The notes: generated from the sequence alone by a model not told the origin. DNA of 64,000 nt from Prosapia bicincta (GCA_036971475.1 JBAIZL010000004.1:63241253-63305252); one strand, 5' to 3'; counted from the first letter of the stretch, positions 11,905-25,651 are shown. Numbers and translations: made by a program.

Positions 11905-11943
11905 AAAATATTTCAAACACGGCTATAGTTTTTTCATGAGGCG
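11905..11943 (-). ncRNA. Decayed hammerhead-like motif
   Basis: The minus strand reads CUCAUGA, a stem of AAAAAC against GUGUUU (one mismatch) around UAUAGCC, then GAAA. Core G5 is C and stem I is not convincing. The call rests mainly on the following tail (ATTCTTGTT) and the (TA)n(TG)n end, which match the better motifs at 33.4 and 40.9 kb. Confidence 0.35.
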
Positions 11944-14434
11944 TTTAATTGGTTGGTATTGATACACAATGACTAAATATATTCATTAAAAGCATAGACA
12001 CAACTTCCAAACATTACGAAGACTTTGAGTCTTTCTAGAGGTATACTGCTTTCATTGTCTGCAGACAAACAATGCCCGTCAACCCACGTATATCGCACAT
12101 ATTAAATACCGCATGTTTAAAATCACTTGTAATATGGCGCAACGTACTCATATTGAAATTACAAACCAACATCTGTGTTTAGCTTTTAGTTTGCTCATCG
12201 AGAAGTACATCTTCTAAACAAATATTAGATATTTGATATTGTGAAAGTAATTTAAATAAATACCCAGTTTACTTAATCCCAGGAAATTTCTTTTACGTTG
12301 TTACGAATCAAAAGATAAATTATTCAAAATGCACTTCCTGATATTACAAATAGTTTTTGAAATTATCAATAACTGGATGTAAAGTAATGCTAGGAGAATA
12401 AACGATCATACTAAAACACTGAATTCTTGAATTTTATAGTCCATTACTTTGATCAAAGTTCGGATAGTCATAAACTATTGTTTAAGTGATTAATAAAACA
12501 CTGAGTCAATATTTTAGTAGGTTACACTGGCCAATAATAGCCTTATTTTACCAATGATTATGGACGGCCGTTTCGGAAGATTTTCCCAATTGTTAACCCA
12601 GAACGTAACTTTGGTTGTTTTAGGTTGGGTTCTCTAAGCTAGAGATCTTTCACGGTCTCAGTTGACAATGAGACATATCTCCCGAGAATTCCATCCTCAA
12701 ATATAAAATGAATGAGTTATATAGGCTATGGTAACACACTAATATATGTTTAAGTGTTTTTAATGAAAAGCTAGTAGCTAGTTGGAAAATGGAATTAAAT
12801 AATAACAACAATCATGTTGATGACTTGATATCTACTGAATATATGATATCCATTTATTTTTTAAATTCAAGACTATTGATCCATACTTTGCCAACCTAAA
12901 GATTTTAAATTTCTATGTTTTTTGTCAGGACTGAAACCAAACACAATACAATTAGAAATTGGCTCACCATATTTTCAATAATTTTAAAACAACTAGCTGC
13001 AACGTAATTGCAACAAAAATTAACACAGGGAAATGTAAAGGTGAATCGGTTGTATTCCAACGAATTCTGATCATACTGTCATGTTCACCAATCAAATTAA
13101 AAAGATTGTGATTTACTATTCCTAGAGTGTTAACGCATATTGTACATTAGATCATAGACGCATAAGTCAAAATAACATGATAAACAACAATCTCGTTCTA
13201 TGAGAAAATATAAAATCGTATGCGAATATATTTTCCAGCGTACCTATAACTTCATTTAAAATAAATTTAAGAACTAACAATAACGGGTTTCTCTTACAAA
13301 TTATTTAATATCTATCACTGCTTCTCCAAAACTCTGATAATTCTGCAAACCAAATAACAATTCAATTTGAATGCAGTTGTGAGAGACGATAAATCTCAGA
13401 TTATTTACACTAAATCATAATAAATTTCTAATTACCTAAAACAACAAAAAGTTATACTAATGATACCAAAATAATGGAATGGTTTGAGCAGGTACAAAAC
13501 ACATCTTTTAAGGAAACAAAAATACATTGAGCCCTAACATAGTTTAAACCTAAAGACAGATCAAAAACAAGGGATAATTACTAATATAACTTAACATTTT
13601 ATAGAATCACAATGCCAATAGTAAATGAGAATAGGTATAAAGAAATAACAGCACGCCACCGTATTCGTTTTGTTGGCTTTTCACTTCCTAATATAAGGGG
13701 AAAGCTAGTTTAGTACCATTGAAAAATAGCTATCTTTTCCCACCACCCTAAACAGGTACTTTCGTGCCCTGATAATAAAAATGGATTAACTAAGTATCAA
13801 TTGTTGGTAAAATACCTATTCCTTTACCTTCTCTATGAATGTAATAATGATGAACCAGTATAAATTCAACAAGGCACTGTGTCTTAGAAACTCCCGGGTT
13901 TGACATTTCTTTTAATCTTCAATTGATCATAAGCACTACTGATGATAATAAATAATGATATACTAATTAAGACTATCTACAATGAATATACAGTGTTATT
14001 ATAAATATCGGACTCAATTTAGACCTGAACCCTATCCAGGTTTGATGCAGGGATTTATTCGAAAATATTTTGAACATCGTGATAACAATGAAGGGATCTC
14101 AATACTATTGGAAAATTAAGTCCTGTGCCTCCACCGTAACTTAAAATTGCCAATGCTCCAAAACGTCAGTGTGTGTTTCATTCCAGTAACAATTTTTTCC
14201 TCAGAAACTATGTTCGAGATAGGACGCAGAACAAACTTATTTTTTGTGTGTTTTTCTATGTGCAGTGTTGTATGTGGATTTTGCAGACAGCTATGTGTAA
14301 AATCTGTCTGTTGACTTTTTCACTGTCATGGAACGTAGCTTAATAGCCTAAAACCATTTGCTAATGACACTCGCGATTCTCCAAGATTATCTACTTCTAG
14401 CATATCACCATAATATTCCAGACAGTTAACTATA
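11944..14434. other. AT-rich non-coding stretch
   Basis: No supported gene. A protein-like reading on the plus strand near 13985-14118 (YRTQFRPEPYPGLMQGF) is short and was not recognised. Confidence 0.5.
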
Positions 14435-14823
14435 TCATTTAGGTTGGAGAGCCTGCACTACATAAGATCGACGGAGCTCATACAGCAAACGCCGTCGGAG
14501 AACTTTCATACATTTAGTTGAGGTATTCCTAATTCTCTACTAGCTCTATTGATATACATACATGGACTGTGAACAAAACTTTCTTCAATTCGTCGGCCAT
14601 CATCTTCAGACACACAAGGTCGGCCTTAGTTAGGTCCTTTAAATAAACTTCCAGTTTCATTAAATTGCAAAAATTTCTTTAAACAGCCTATGAATTTCTA
14701 GTTGGTGGTTCAATACCATATTTAAGACAAAATGGCTATTTAACTGTATCTGGGGACTCACGTTTTCCAAATCCAGTACGCTGAAAACCTTGTGCTGCAC
14801 AATAGCAATCTATGTCAGTCACA
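14435..14823 (-). pseudogene. Decayed mariner-type transposase, N-terminal helix-turn-helix
   Basis: Minus-strand readings from 14823 down match the N-terminal DNA-binding part of mariner-type transposases common in insects (DUF4817-like). First comes TDIDCYCAAQGFQRTGFGKR, then KYGIEPPTRNS, then ETGSLFKGPN followed by a stop. GRPCVSEDDGRRIEESFVHS and INRASRELGIPQ come next, and in a shifted frame KVLRRRLLYELRRSYVVQAL followed by QPK. These follow the family order (TGxxxxGKxxGRPxxSEE, then RRASRELxxPQ, then KVLRRRL..Y..QxxQAL). At least two in-frame stops and two frameshifts are present. No DD(E/D) catalytic region and no terminal repeats were found, so this is a fossil fragment. Confidence 0.72.
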
Positions 14824-15435
14824 ACTGTCAGTGAAACACGATGACGGCTGCCGGCCCAATGGCACGAAAACTCTTGCTTCCATTTCAGATTTGGAAATAA
14901 TTACTACAACCTCTTTATGTAAGTGCTTGTGAAGTTAAAAACGACTTGGAAACTCCTCTTTCTATTGGCGTATTAATTATTCTTTTTCAATTTACACATA
15001 AATTAATACGAATGTAATTAATATGGTCAATCATTTAGATTTACCTTGTATAATGATAGAGACAGATCCTATGATATATCCCATGAAAAGCCTATGAAGC
15101 TTCATTCTAAAACAAGCCTGTTTTGACAGGTGTATTACTAATGTCTGTCTCTATGCTCACAGGTATCACGTCGTCCATGGGTATCCTGGTAACCTGGGAT
15201 ATTCTATGTCTTTTACAAGAGTTTGTGAAAAAATCATTATTGTAACGTCGCAAACGAACTAGGTATATTAGCCTAGTTCAGGTTTTAGTAAATGAAGCAA
15301 TACTATATATTTTGCTATATATTTAATAACTGATACATTTTTTTTATTTTGATTTTGTTTACCTTTTTACATATTTTGCACTTATACGGTATTTCACTTG
15401 GAATAATTTCCTATGCTTTATTATTAATATATAAT
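14824..15435. other. Non-coding stretch
   Basis: The part next to the transposase remnant (14824-14900) may contain its extreme N-terminus in broken frames. The rest is AT-rich with no supported feature. Confidence 0.4.
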
Positions 15436-15591
15436 ACACACAACCTCTAAGCATAAAAATCTTTATTCTAGTCTTACGTTAATTTCGGTTATAAATTACC
15501 TTGGTATTGTGATGTCTCTAAGCATAGCTTCCATCTAACTTCAATGTACATAGGAATAGATATAACATACTTGTGGTTAGAGGTTGTGTGT
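15436..15591. mobile_element. Short inverted-repeat element (MITE-like)
   Basis: ACACACAACCTCTAA at 15436-15450 is exactly complementary to TTAGAGGTTGTGTGT at 15577-15591, giving a 156-bp unit with 15-bp inverted ends. No coding capacity and no clear target duplication. A poly-T run follows directly. Confidence 0.45.
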
Positions 15592-15593
15592 GA

Positions 15594-15617
15594 TTTTTTT
15601 TTTTTTTTTTTTTTTTT
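15594..15617. repeat. Poly-T tract
   Basis: An uninterrupted run of about 24 T. On the minus strand it is a poly-A tract that could be a retroposed tail, but no element body was recognised next to it. Confidence 0.9.
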
Positions 15618-18600
15618 GAACGTTTTCAAATACGTGTGGCTTGTTTTATATTTTCTGTATTGCATTCGACGGTAATATTTACAAAGAATAGTTAGTTCTA
15701 TCCCTATTAATGTTTAAATATTTCATAATGGCTATTTACCCACGAAAAAATAACGAATCAAACCACCGAAGGAGGGTTGGTTTGGTAAAGCATACTTTCA
15801 TTACTAAAAGAGGACAATTGTAAATAAATACCCATCGAAAGTTCAACTAGAAGGTAAAATACATGTATAATGGAAGCAACAACGAGATGAAACTTTGTAA
15901 TGGGTTTGGTGAACTAATTTCATTAACTCGTATTGTGTAACCAGATTAGGTCATATTACATGAACAAAGCTATCCAATCATTGATCATTAATGTCTACTC
16001 CCTTCTAATTTTTAATTGTAAACTTTTCAGTAGTTTAGAAATTATTGCAGATCAGTTTTATCTCCACGATATTCAAATCTACTTCTAGATGGTTCAATAA
16101 AAGGTTTTATTAAATGATAAAACAAACGAAAGTACATTTTTCGTTTTATTAGTTAATAGTACAAACATTAACTTAAACAACATGACAATATAAAAATTAG
16201 GAAAAATGTAATTTTTTATCACTGAATCTTAGTCGCTATTCTTAGGAGTATATCACATAAGTATTTTTGTATCCAGCCATTTATTAGAATATTGGGTTTC
16301 CTACATCTGACCCCCCACAAAAGTGTGGTTCAACAAGCGACCCCCACATGCAGATTCTCCTGAAATATTTCCCAATAAATGGGGGTTTTCATATAGTTAT
16401 TCAGTCCTGACCACGGAGAGCGAGGTAATATATTAGTTTTTAAGTTACCTTCTCTATTAATTAATTTATTCTTTCAGACCTAATAATAATAAAGTGTTTG
16501 AATATTACACAGGAAAAAGTATTAGAATAATACACCTGTATAACAACTCTGTACTACAAAATATCACAGTTTATGTAATTCTAGTGTAAATCCAATAGTT
16601 GTACTATAAATTTACAATAAATGAACAACAATTTCACTTCCTACAAATATTAAAACGCCCGTGATGTAAACCAGTATAATTGTAACCTTCTGGTTACGCA
16701 ATCATATTACGGTATCAAAAGGTACATCAAGGGTATTTAAATATTTGTAGCACTGGTCTTCGTTCGTTTTATTATAATAACACTAATATAATCTGTATAA
16801 ATTTGTATAAATGTACAGTTCACGTACCCCAAGAAACATTATTAAACAGTGCCATTATTCACAGATACTCGAAAAAATGAGTGCTGTTAAACACTTACTG
16901 AATAAGAGGGTCATTCTCAAAACGTCATATCTTTTTCAGGTAGAGAGAGGTTTTTTCCAAACCTCAAATTTAAAATGTACATATTAAGTTTAAGTAATGA
17001 ACCCTTCCCTGAAACCTATTTCGCCATTGGTCAAGGTAGTTTTCTTCAATTTATATTAAAGTATTATATTTTTTGTTTTTTTTTTTTGAAGTGTCCACGG
17101 AGGTGAATATTGTGAAAAATTAGACTAATTTATATAAATGTCAGAACAAACTTTATTTTTTCAAAACTAGCTTCTTGTTACTATTGCATGGTTCCTTAGT
17201 TTATGATCTCATAGTTAGGTATACCATGAAGTTACTTGTAATTTGAAAAATCAAAATAGAACCTGTATTAGTTTCAATGTCATGACAGAGGTGGAAGTAA
17301 AGTTGTACAAATGTCACATTTATCCCTAGTGACTAAATGTATTGTGCCATGTGTGTTAATTGTACACTGCTTTTGCATCGTCACTGGTGCAACAATAAAT
17401 GAGTATCACAAAATGACGAAAGGATTTCTTTGTTGCAATGTATAAACATAATCATTTTTATTGGTTTTATTCTTGTTCATATGTCATCCAATTTTAGGAG
17501 GGCATTCTTCCTCCCTATTAGATTATATATCGCTATAACCTGATTTTTCATGGGAAATCAGTGAAGTCAGTTTAAGACTTCTAAAGTAAATAGTAAGAAA
17601 TACAATAGTACAAAACAAATAGTAAACAACGTTATTTTATCAAATAGTTCGATACAAGTTATTTACTCTACTACTTTATTTAAGATTTGACTAGGTTTAG
17701 TTAAGTAAATTATCTATTTTAAGGCAAAATTGGGTAATTTTATTATGAAAAAGTGTGATACTACCAATGTCAAAGTCAGTACATTTTTCCTCAAAACTAC
17801 CCTATTCAACTACCCTTGACCCTCTACATAGATTACATGATGCATTTTTTTAGTACCTTTAAAAGTTTCTTGTTCAGTTTTAATGTCATCTAACTGAGTT
17901 ATTCTTATATTGGTATTCAATCAACTAATATGCAGTTTCCCTCTAATCTTTGAACAAGTGCCTGAAGATTGGATTGTCAGTATCTGCAGCTACAAATATG
18001 TCTGCCATCTGATTAACTGCGCTACCGATAGGATCTTTTGCCAAGTGACGCCTCAGAAAAATTCCAAGTAATCCTCATAGTTTGAAATCAATCAGCTAAG
18101 ACAGCCGAATATTTGAAACATTGTGTTATTCCTATATTGCTAAATAAGTGCACAATAGATAACATGGAGACTAGCTGCTTAGCTTTTTCTTAATTAGCTG
18201 TTTTTAGTGAGCTGCAATTGCTATTGGGTTATGTCTGTTATTCTCTGATATAGTAACAAATGACTAGTGTTTCAACTCACCTGAGAATGAATGGAAAGTG
18301 CACAATACAGAAGTGTAAAGTGAAAAGTGTCGCTTTAGGCCAATAAAGGGTGGACTTAATTTCTTCCGCATATTTGCATTATTAATTCTAGGAAATGTCA
18401 AAATGAAGCAAAATCCTGTCTTGCTTAAGACTGTTGGAGAAAAATGTCTTTAAAAAGAACATACTGGTGTAGAGATTACCCCCTCCGTGGCCCACATCCT
18501 CCACTCCATGGACACAGTAAGACTACAGAAGTGAGGTCCACGGAAGTGAGTAAACCTAATATTTTTTATTGCTCTTCTTGATTCGTATGTATAGAAATAA

Positions 18601-20629
18601 TCATTCCTATGAAAACTAGACTTCATAAATATATAACACATCAATGATAACAAATATTTGTACTACTCATCTTTACTTTTATTTATTTTTTTTCGTTCTC
18701 GAAGGTGAGATGCGATATCGACAAAATATATATTCCATTTCAATTAAATACTTATCAACAAACATCGAATAGAAAAACACTAAAGAAAAAACACTCTATA
18801 TGGTTTCCCTCTAAATGTAGACAGTGCTGCAAACAACGCTATGTGAATATCCCTACTTTAGTAGTGTCCAAGGTGGTGAAAGGAAATTTAGGGAAAGACC
18901 CAAATTATATATATCGGACAAAAAAATTTAAATAAATAAATTCTAAAACCATTTGTATGATGTTCACATTCCTCCTATACAAATTACCCATACAAATGTA
19001 CATAGTTTGTTTATTGCAGAGCAGAAAGTTATAACATCATAGAAGGGACAGCCTACCGGGTGGGGTACAGGGTTTACAATTTTTTTCTGCCAATATTTCA
19101 AAATAATATTGAAATAAAATACTACTCATTTGATTCACTCTTCTCACTTGAAATGAATATTTAGTAAACTTCTGAAAAAAACGTAATTTAGGATAATTTT
19201 ACAAGGGACTTGAATAGTTCTATTATTTTGAGAATGACCCAATAACTATATAAACATATGTTTTCCCGTGTACAAAAACTAAGGACTTCCGGCTTAAATG
19301 TTTAAGGCAGTATAGATACATAAACTTCTCGTTACTAGTCAAACACTTACTTATGTTCTTCTATTTAACTGGATATAAAACTGAAAATTGGATATAATTT
19401 CAGAAATTACACGCGTACCTAGCCTAAAACTGTAAAGTGATGTATAAAATGGTAGAATTGGAAAATAACGAGTGGGACTCAAACCCATTCGGTCGATGTT
19501 TTACAATAGTAATATAGTAAAACTCGCAATTGTTCTGTAAACATGCCTTCATTGTAAACAGTTCTCTCAACCGCTCCAAATTTAGGGCATGGTGAGTTGG
19601 GTATATTTGGACTAAATTTTCACAAAAATATGTCAAACTCTTACACCCTATAGACTGATAATTATACAAGCAATTTAGATGCTTGTAAGGAAGCACCTTT
19701 CAAGCTGCTTATATATGCATAACACACCTTCATTGTAAATAGTTCCCCGGTACACTTTTACTTTAGTACCGAGTAGATGTGGCATTCTACGAGGTACAAC
19801 TTTTAAAGAAAAATGTATGTTGTGTCTTAAACAATATTACCTTTGCCTGATACCTAGCAATATATAAGATGGTACACTTGCTGTCAGGAGTAAACACTCT
19901 TGACACTCTGTTTAGCAGTTTACACTTTCAATAATAATACACGACAGCATAAGTGCAACAGCTTTCCAGTTGCAAAATGGACCGATAACATACTGTGCTC
20001 TACCCAGTTTCTTTCTCCACGTTCACAGTGTAATTGCCAAGAAGTTTCTATTATAGTGTGTGGAATATAAACTTTAATAGCTTTAAGGTTCACTTAACAT
20101 AAACACATTTAATTTTCACAGTGAAAATGTTGGATAATATCAGAGACGTGCATGCAATAGAAGCTACAAAATAGAATGAAATATTGTAATTAGAGTTTCT
20201 TTGCTCAGGGAACCGTTATTGCTTATTTGCTTAATAATATACGTTCTGTAAATGAAAGAAATGGCAAGACATTTTGCACGGTATTAGGCTAGCAAAACAA
20301 AACCTACTCTTTCTTTTATGCAGCACTACTGAATGTACTTCAGTGATAACTAACAATTTTATAGAAGGAAAAATAAAAATTGGAACCTTCTCATACAATT
20401 GAAGCTCAGTATATGTGAAGTATACTGATAAGATACAATAATAAATTTTATAATTTTATTTATTTTATTATTTTTTTTAATTCTGTATAAGATGAAAGGT
20501 TACTAAAATTTTCACAAAAAAGTGAGAAACAAAATAAAAATAGAAGGTACAAAAATGTGATGTATCAGTCCAGGAAGTGATATCTGGAACAATAATATTT
20601 GACTTATACGGGTATTTGATGAAATCATT
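15618..20629. other. AT-rich non-coding stretch
   Basis: No gene was supported. Short open frames at 18450-18653 (minus), 18705-18935 (plus) and 19424-19696 (minus) have no recognisable domain, no clear signal sequence and no splice context. Confidence 0.5.
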
Positions 20630-20890
20630 AACGGAATATATATTTTTGAAAGAAATGAACGTTGATGCAATTAATTTACTTACAAACAGATTTACTGTCA
20701 ATAATTACTTTGGCTCTAGTTTTTCTACTTTGGCTCTAATATATACATATTTCTGTTCTTGGGCATAAAATGCACTTTACAGTCACATAAGGTTCGTTAA
20801 GAACGGAACATCAAGGAATAGATTAAGGCTCCTAAATCTTGTCTGTGCGTGTTTGAGAGACTTGTAATGCACATTATGGGAGGGTAAGGG
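20630..20890 (+). repeat. Duplicated block A, copy 1
   Basis: About 260 bases nearly identical to 21223-21483 at a constant spacing of 593 bases. The only obvious changes are in a short TTTGGCTCT-containing stretch. Together with the block between them, the two copies read as a recent tandem duplication (A - R - A). Confidence 0.85.
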
Positions 20891-21013
20891 TAATCAATTA
20901 CTAGACCGCAGGTTTTAAATCTACGTTTACTTGAGTTGTGATAATTGACCGAATTGTGATACTAAAATAGATTTTTTATTTCATTATAAATGATTTCTAT
21001 CAATATATAAAAT

Positions 21014-21043
21014 ATTACCGTTATATATAAATATAACGGTAAT
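21014..21043. repeat. Palindrome directly before the block R start codon
   Basis: ATTACCGTTATAT pairs with ATATAACGGTAAT around a 4-base centre, and the ATG at 21044 follows at once. In the second copy (25775-25804) one arm base has changed (CCG to CCA). It could be a hairpin in the 5' leader or an element end. Confidence 0.6.
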
Positions 21044-21206
21044 ATGAGATTAGTTTTCATAACTATACATGTTTTTATTAGCATTATAGTGTTCCGTTTA
21101 AGTAATGTTGAAGGTGTGAAAGGAGTTAATAAGGTATGCATAAACGTGCTTCCCACTTCATTTAACCGCAGACCTGCGAAAAGAACGAGATCAGAATATA
21201 AAAAAA
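21044..21206 (+). CDS. Possible secreted-peptide first exon, copy 1 (unrecognised)
   Basis: An ATG opens 54 codons plus one base before GTAAGT at 21207, a strong splice-donor match conserved in the second copy. The peptide starts MRLVFITIHVFISIIVFRLS, a hydrophobic signal-peptide-like segment, followed by NVEG, one cysteine (VCINVLP) and a basic end (NRRPAKRTRSEYKK). A phase-1 donor after a signal peptide is common in secreted and surface proteins. Without splicing, the frame instead runs on through block A to 21361. The product was not recognised, and no downstream exon was identified. It could also be a chance open frame inside a repeated element. Confidence 0.35.
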
Positions 21207-21222
21207 GTAAGTCAACTCTTCT

Positions 21223-21483
21223 AACTGAATATATATTTTTGAAAGAAATGAACGTTGATGCAATTAATTTACTTACAAACAGATTTACTGTCAATAATTA
21301 CTTTGGCTCTAGTTTTTCTAATTCGGCTCTAATATATACATATTTCTGTTCTTGGGCATAAAATGCACTTTACAGTCACATAAGGTTCGTTAAGAACGGA
21401 ACATCAAGGAATAGATTAAGGCTCCTAAATCTTGTCTGTGCGTGTTTGAGAGACTTGTAATGCACATTATGGGAGGGTAAGGG
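21223..21483 (+). repeat. Duplicated block A, copy 2
   Basis: Partner of 20630-20890, directly following block R. After the shared end GGGAGGGTAAGGG the flanks diverge. Confidence 0.85.
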
Positions 21484-24400
21484 AAGGGGAAAGGCCGATA
21501 TGGTCATCCCTAGTGAGTTATAGTCCAATTTCCTTTCTAACCACTTTCAAATATAAAATACAACATCCACATATAAAATTTCAACTGCTTACAATATTTT
21601 AAAAGTGGTTTTAGAACGCTTTTCTTCTTTCACACCTTCTCAATGTTGTATCTATAATATTTTTCTAGAAGTAACCTGATTTTTACTACTTGACTCATAT
21701 AAGAAAAATATAAAAACCGTTAGGTGTACAATACATGAATTTCTTTTGTCAGTATTACATATATTTTCAGCAATTATTGATAATAACGGAATAATCCAGT
21801 ACTGATATTGAGTTTCATTAAAAACGTATTTATACAATTCTTATTCTTATCATGTAAATTTGATCCAAAGTCTAAACATAGCATTGATAATTTCTATCTT
21901 CTACTGTCACCTACAACTTATACCTTCTTAATGCATTGGGTTCCAATTACGCGTCTAAAATCGTTCATGCCCTAAGGTTATCTGCTTTGTTACTTTATGT
22001 TTTAATGTGATGCTTCCATTCAATATAATTGAACCTCATATTTTGATGTAAGAGTAGATTTTTTTTACAGTAACCTTCAATACAGGAGTAATAATGATGA
22101 TATCAATAATGTACACTTCAGTTATATCGAACAGTCATTTTTGTCAATAATGTAAAAAAGATAAATAGTTTTCCAAATAAGAAAGATTAAATGAATGGAA
22201 ATAATATCCTCCTGTTGGAAAATAAAGATAGGAAAATGAATTATTTAGAGATCAATTTGCCCGTACTATCAGGTAAACGTCTTTATTTATAATGCAGAGT
22301 ATTAAAACTAAGTGAAACGTTAACATACACCAATCAGTATGTATCAATTTACAATGCAACAATGGTAAGAACTTTTAAACTTACAACTAATATGACAAAG
22401 AAATATATAAATAATTTTAAAAAGTAAAATAAATAGGATACATCAGAAAAGCAAACACAAATACAAAATTTAAAAAAAAAACAACATCAACACTATTAGA
22501 AAACAACGGATATTGGAAATACATATGTATACATACTTTAGAACTAAAATATAAACCAATTACCATTTGTATCTAATATACAAATGTAGATTTATTGCAA
22601 AGGATATTATTGCAAACAAAAATCAAAAGGAAATTTAAACTTTCCGTTTCCCAGAACCCATGGAATAACTCTTCATGATTATCCTCAGAGGAAGTTATTT
22701 TGTTTGATATTTTTTGGGGCGATATAAGATAGTGAAACTTATATACAGAAAAATATTAGAGTGTAAATAAAACGGATACTTTTTATTTCTATGTAGTATA
22801 TATGTTAAGGCATAGGTAGAATGTTTTTAATATACGTTTATATTATAATTTATCTAAAATGGCCATGTCAGGAAACCCTTATATAGGTGTTGGGTTTCAA
22901 CAAGATATTGTAAGAACAGATATAGTGAGTGATACATAGAACGTTGAGTTGATTTCGGGTTTCATTTAAAACAGCGTTAACATAATTCTTTTTGTCAAGC
23001 GATTAAATCCTTAATGAGGAAGATTTTTAAAGACATTTCTAAATGTATAGAATTTTTCTAGACGAAAGTGTAGACGAAATTAATAATATGTAGAGGAAAC
23101 AGAAGAGCCAGAAAATACACGATAAAAAGCTGAAAAGTTAAATACATACATCGTACATAAAGAAATTATTTTTTTCGATTAAACACGATAAATAATACAT
23201 ATCGGAACAAAATTTCTCAACGTTTTATTAAATTTCTCTTACTGATACTTTTAATTACTCCCTTTCATCTAGAGCAAACGTTCATTTGTGGGTGACAAAG
23301 ATTGGGGTTTAAACAAAAGTACAAAGGCGTGATGGTGAAATAAACTAGGGGTATCTGACCATTAAATTAGATTACCGTAAAATGGAACAGAAACACCCAC
23401 CAGCGACATCATGGTAACCAGTTTGTAAACAATTATTTAGGGAATTTATGGAATTTTTTAAAACTGAATAACCAGAAGTAATTAAATATATCTATTTTTG
23501 GCTTACATTGTTTTTTATGTATGACAATAAAGATAGTGATGTAAAATTTCAATATAAATATAACAATACAAATATTTTTGTTTGGAAAATCTATATACTC
23601 TAGTGTTAGGTAAATTAGTTGCGATAACATAACTGTGATATCAAGGGCAGTGTAGTAAGGTTATGAGAATTTCAAAGTTTATGAGTAAAACTCAATTTTT
23701 AGTGGTACATTCAAATATAGAATTCAGGTATAGTTTTAATTTGTGTAATTGAAATTGGTACAGAAAAATACACGATTGTAGCTAATGAAGCCTCATGACA
23801 TTGACTATATTGAACAAGGAAAACAAACTACATAATAGATAAATCTATCATAATTTATTTGATAATCTGTTCATTTAATAAATCCATCTACTAAATTACT
23901 ATCGCCATTATATGTATAGTTGTATGTCTGAATTTCCCAATCAAAAAAATTACTACATAAAACATAATTTTGCAAGACGTATAAACAATGAGGAATAATT
24001 TATTATGATAAAAATAAATATTAATTTAAAAAATTTTGAATAAAAATACTTAATTTATTTAATTAAACAGTTATCCATCAAAGACCTCACTAATACGTAT
24101 TGAGAAGTAAATTGCAGAAAAATATATATCGGCTTCTTGTTTTAATTGTAGAAGTTTCATGATGTCAATCACTCCAGGATTATGTAGTGACATTCTCAAA
24201 GGAATTCGTTGTTGCTCTGATTTTTCATCGTCAGGCAGACATTCTTCTCTTCCTAGTTACAGGTAGATATAACGTCATTACGATTAAGCGGTTTACTGTG
24301 TTTTAATCATTGTAGTTTAAGAACATGAAAATCATATGGATGTTTCGCACCGGGAAGAGAAAAATGGAACAAGACATATATCACTAATTATAATTATGTG

Positions 24401-25651
24401 TAAAGACATATTACAGAAACATCGGAAACTAGTCCGTAGTTCGTAGCGATATCATCAGAGTCGATACAAACAAAGCGTTAGCCGTCTCTGGCAATAGGAG
24501 TTTGTAATGTGTTCCGAGAATTAACGTCAAACAAATACAAACAGACTCTTCGAAGGCTGATTAAAGCAAGTTTCTGAATACGATAAATGCAGTATGCATG
24601 TCAGCTTGTATACACGTTACCCGATATCCCATTTATAGAGTTATTCCGTGACAGGCTTGCTATGGGTTAAAATACCAACCTGAATTGCCTTTTGTTTATA
24701 ATACAGTAAATCTACCAGTCATGTACATTCATCCCTGTCCAAACCGGTGGGGTACAAGTTACCCGTATTTGTATAGCGGATTCACACTGACCCATGAACC
24801 ATTATTCCTGTGAATAGTTGGCTACTAGAGGAGAAAAACGTTATTGTAGTGCCCGCCCTTCATTCGACTGTATCATGTATGCCTCCCCTTTCATTGACGA
24901 GACACAATCTCCTTCTGTATCTTAGAGCCAATTCCCGGTCATTGATTTAGAGATTACTATTTTACACCGTTTTACACTTCCTATTAGTAATCAACCCTGA
25001 TACTTCATTATTTTCAAATTTCAAAAATTAATAAGATGCCTTCGTAAGGCACGACAAATTGGCACTGGCTTAAATAAGATATAGTAAAAAAAGGATGACG
25101 TTAACTCTATTTTTGAACTCCAAGATTCATATTTTCCGTTTATGATATTAAGGATAAATGCTTTTTACTATATTACCTAATATGTATGGGTCAATGCACT
25201 CTTTTTCAAGTGAAACAATTGGCTATGATTGACTGCCACAATCAACGGTACATTCAGAAGTCTTAGGTGTGTCTTATCACCAACTTATGCATAGCTTGAC
25301 ATATTTATGATTCTATTGTAAAAAAAATAATGAACCCTTCTAAAATATTTTCTCTCCTCCGTCCTTGTGGCTCTTTACGTTTGATATTGAATATCCTTTT
25401 TTTCCATATCCTACTGGCATTTAGAGTTGTACGGATTAGGTTAGTCAGTAGTTTCCTCCAATACCATTATGAGTTTCAATTCAAATTATAAACATAAAAT
25501 AGACGTCTAAAAAGGTTTTTGCCGTAATTTACTCATTAATTTATCTTTTGTACGGCAATCATACTTTAACATAAAAAAAACCTTTTGACCTACATTACAA
25601 CCTAAAATTCCAAAAACCAAGACATATGTTTTAATATAGTAACGTTAACAA
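21484..25651. other. AT-rich non-coding stretch
   Basis: No gene or element was supported between the two copies of block R. Short open frames at 21652-21837 and 23433-23630 (minus) look like chance. Confidence 0.55.

Larger units (their letters stand above)
20893..21229 (+). repeat. Duplicated block R, copy 1
   Basis: About 337 bases that recur at 25652-25991 with roughly 96% identity by eye. Similarity begins at AATCAATTACTAGACCGCAG and ends at CTAACTGAA. The block contains a 30-base near-palindrome and a signal-peptide-like open frame. Confidence 0.85.

Noticed and set aside
13985..14118. Protein-like reading YRTQFRPEPYPGLMQGF on the plus strand
   Set aside because: Short, without a start and not matched to any family; opposite strand to the nearby transposase remnant.
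19455..19495. tRNA-like T-arm/B-box on the minus strand (GGGTTTGAGTCCC)
   Set aside because: No matching A box, anticodon arm or acceptor stem could be found, so neither a tRNA nor a tRNA-derived SINE is supported.
24210..24240. CUGACGAU on the minus strand resembling a hammerhead core
   Set aside because: No stem II partner and no properly placed GAAA.
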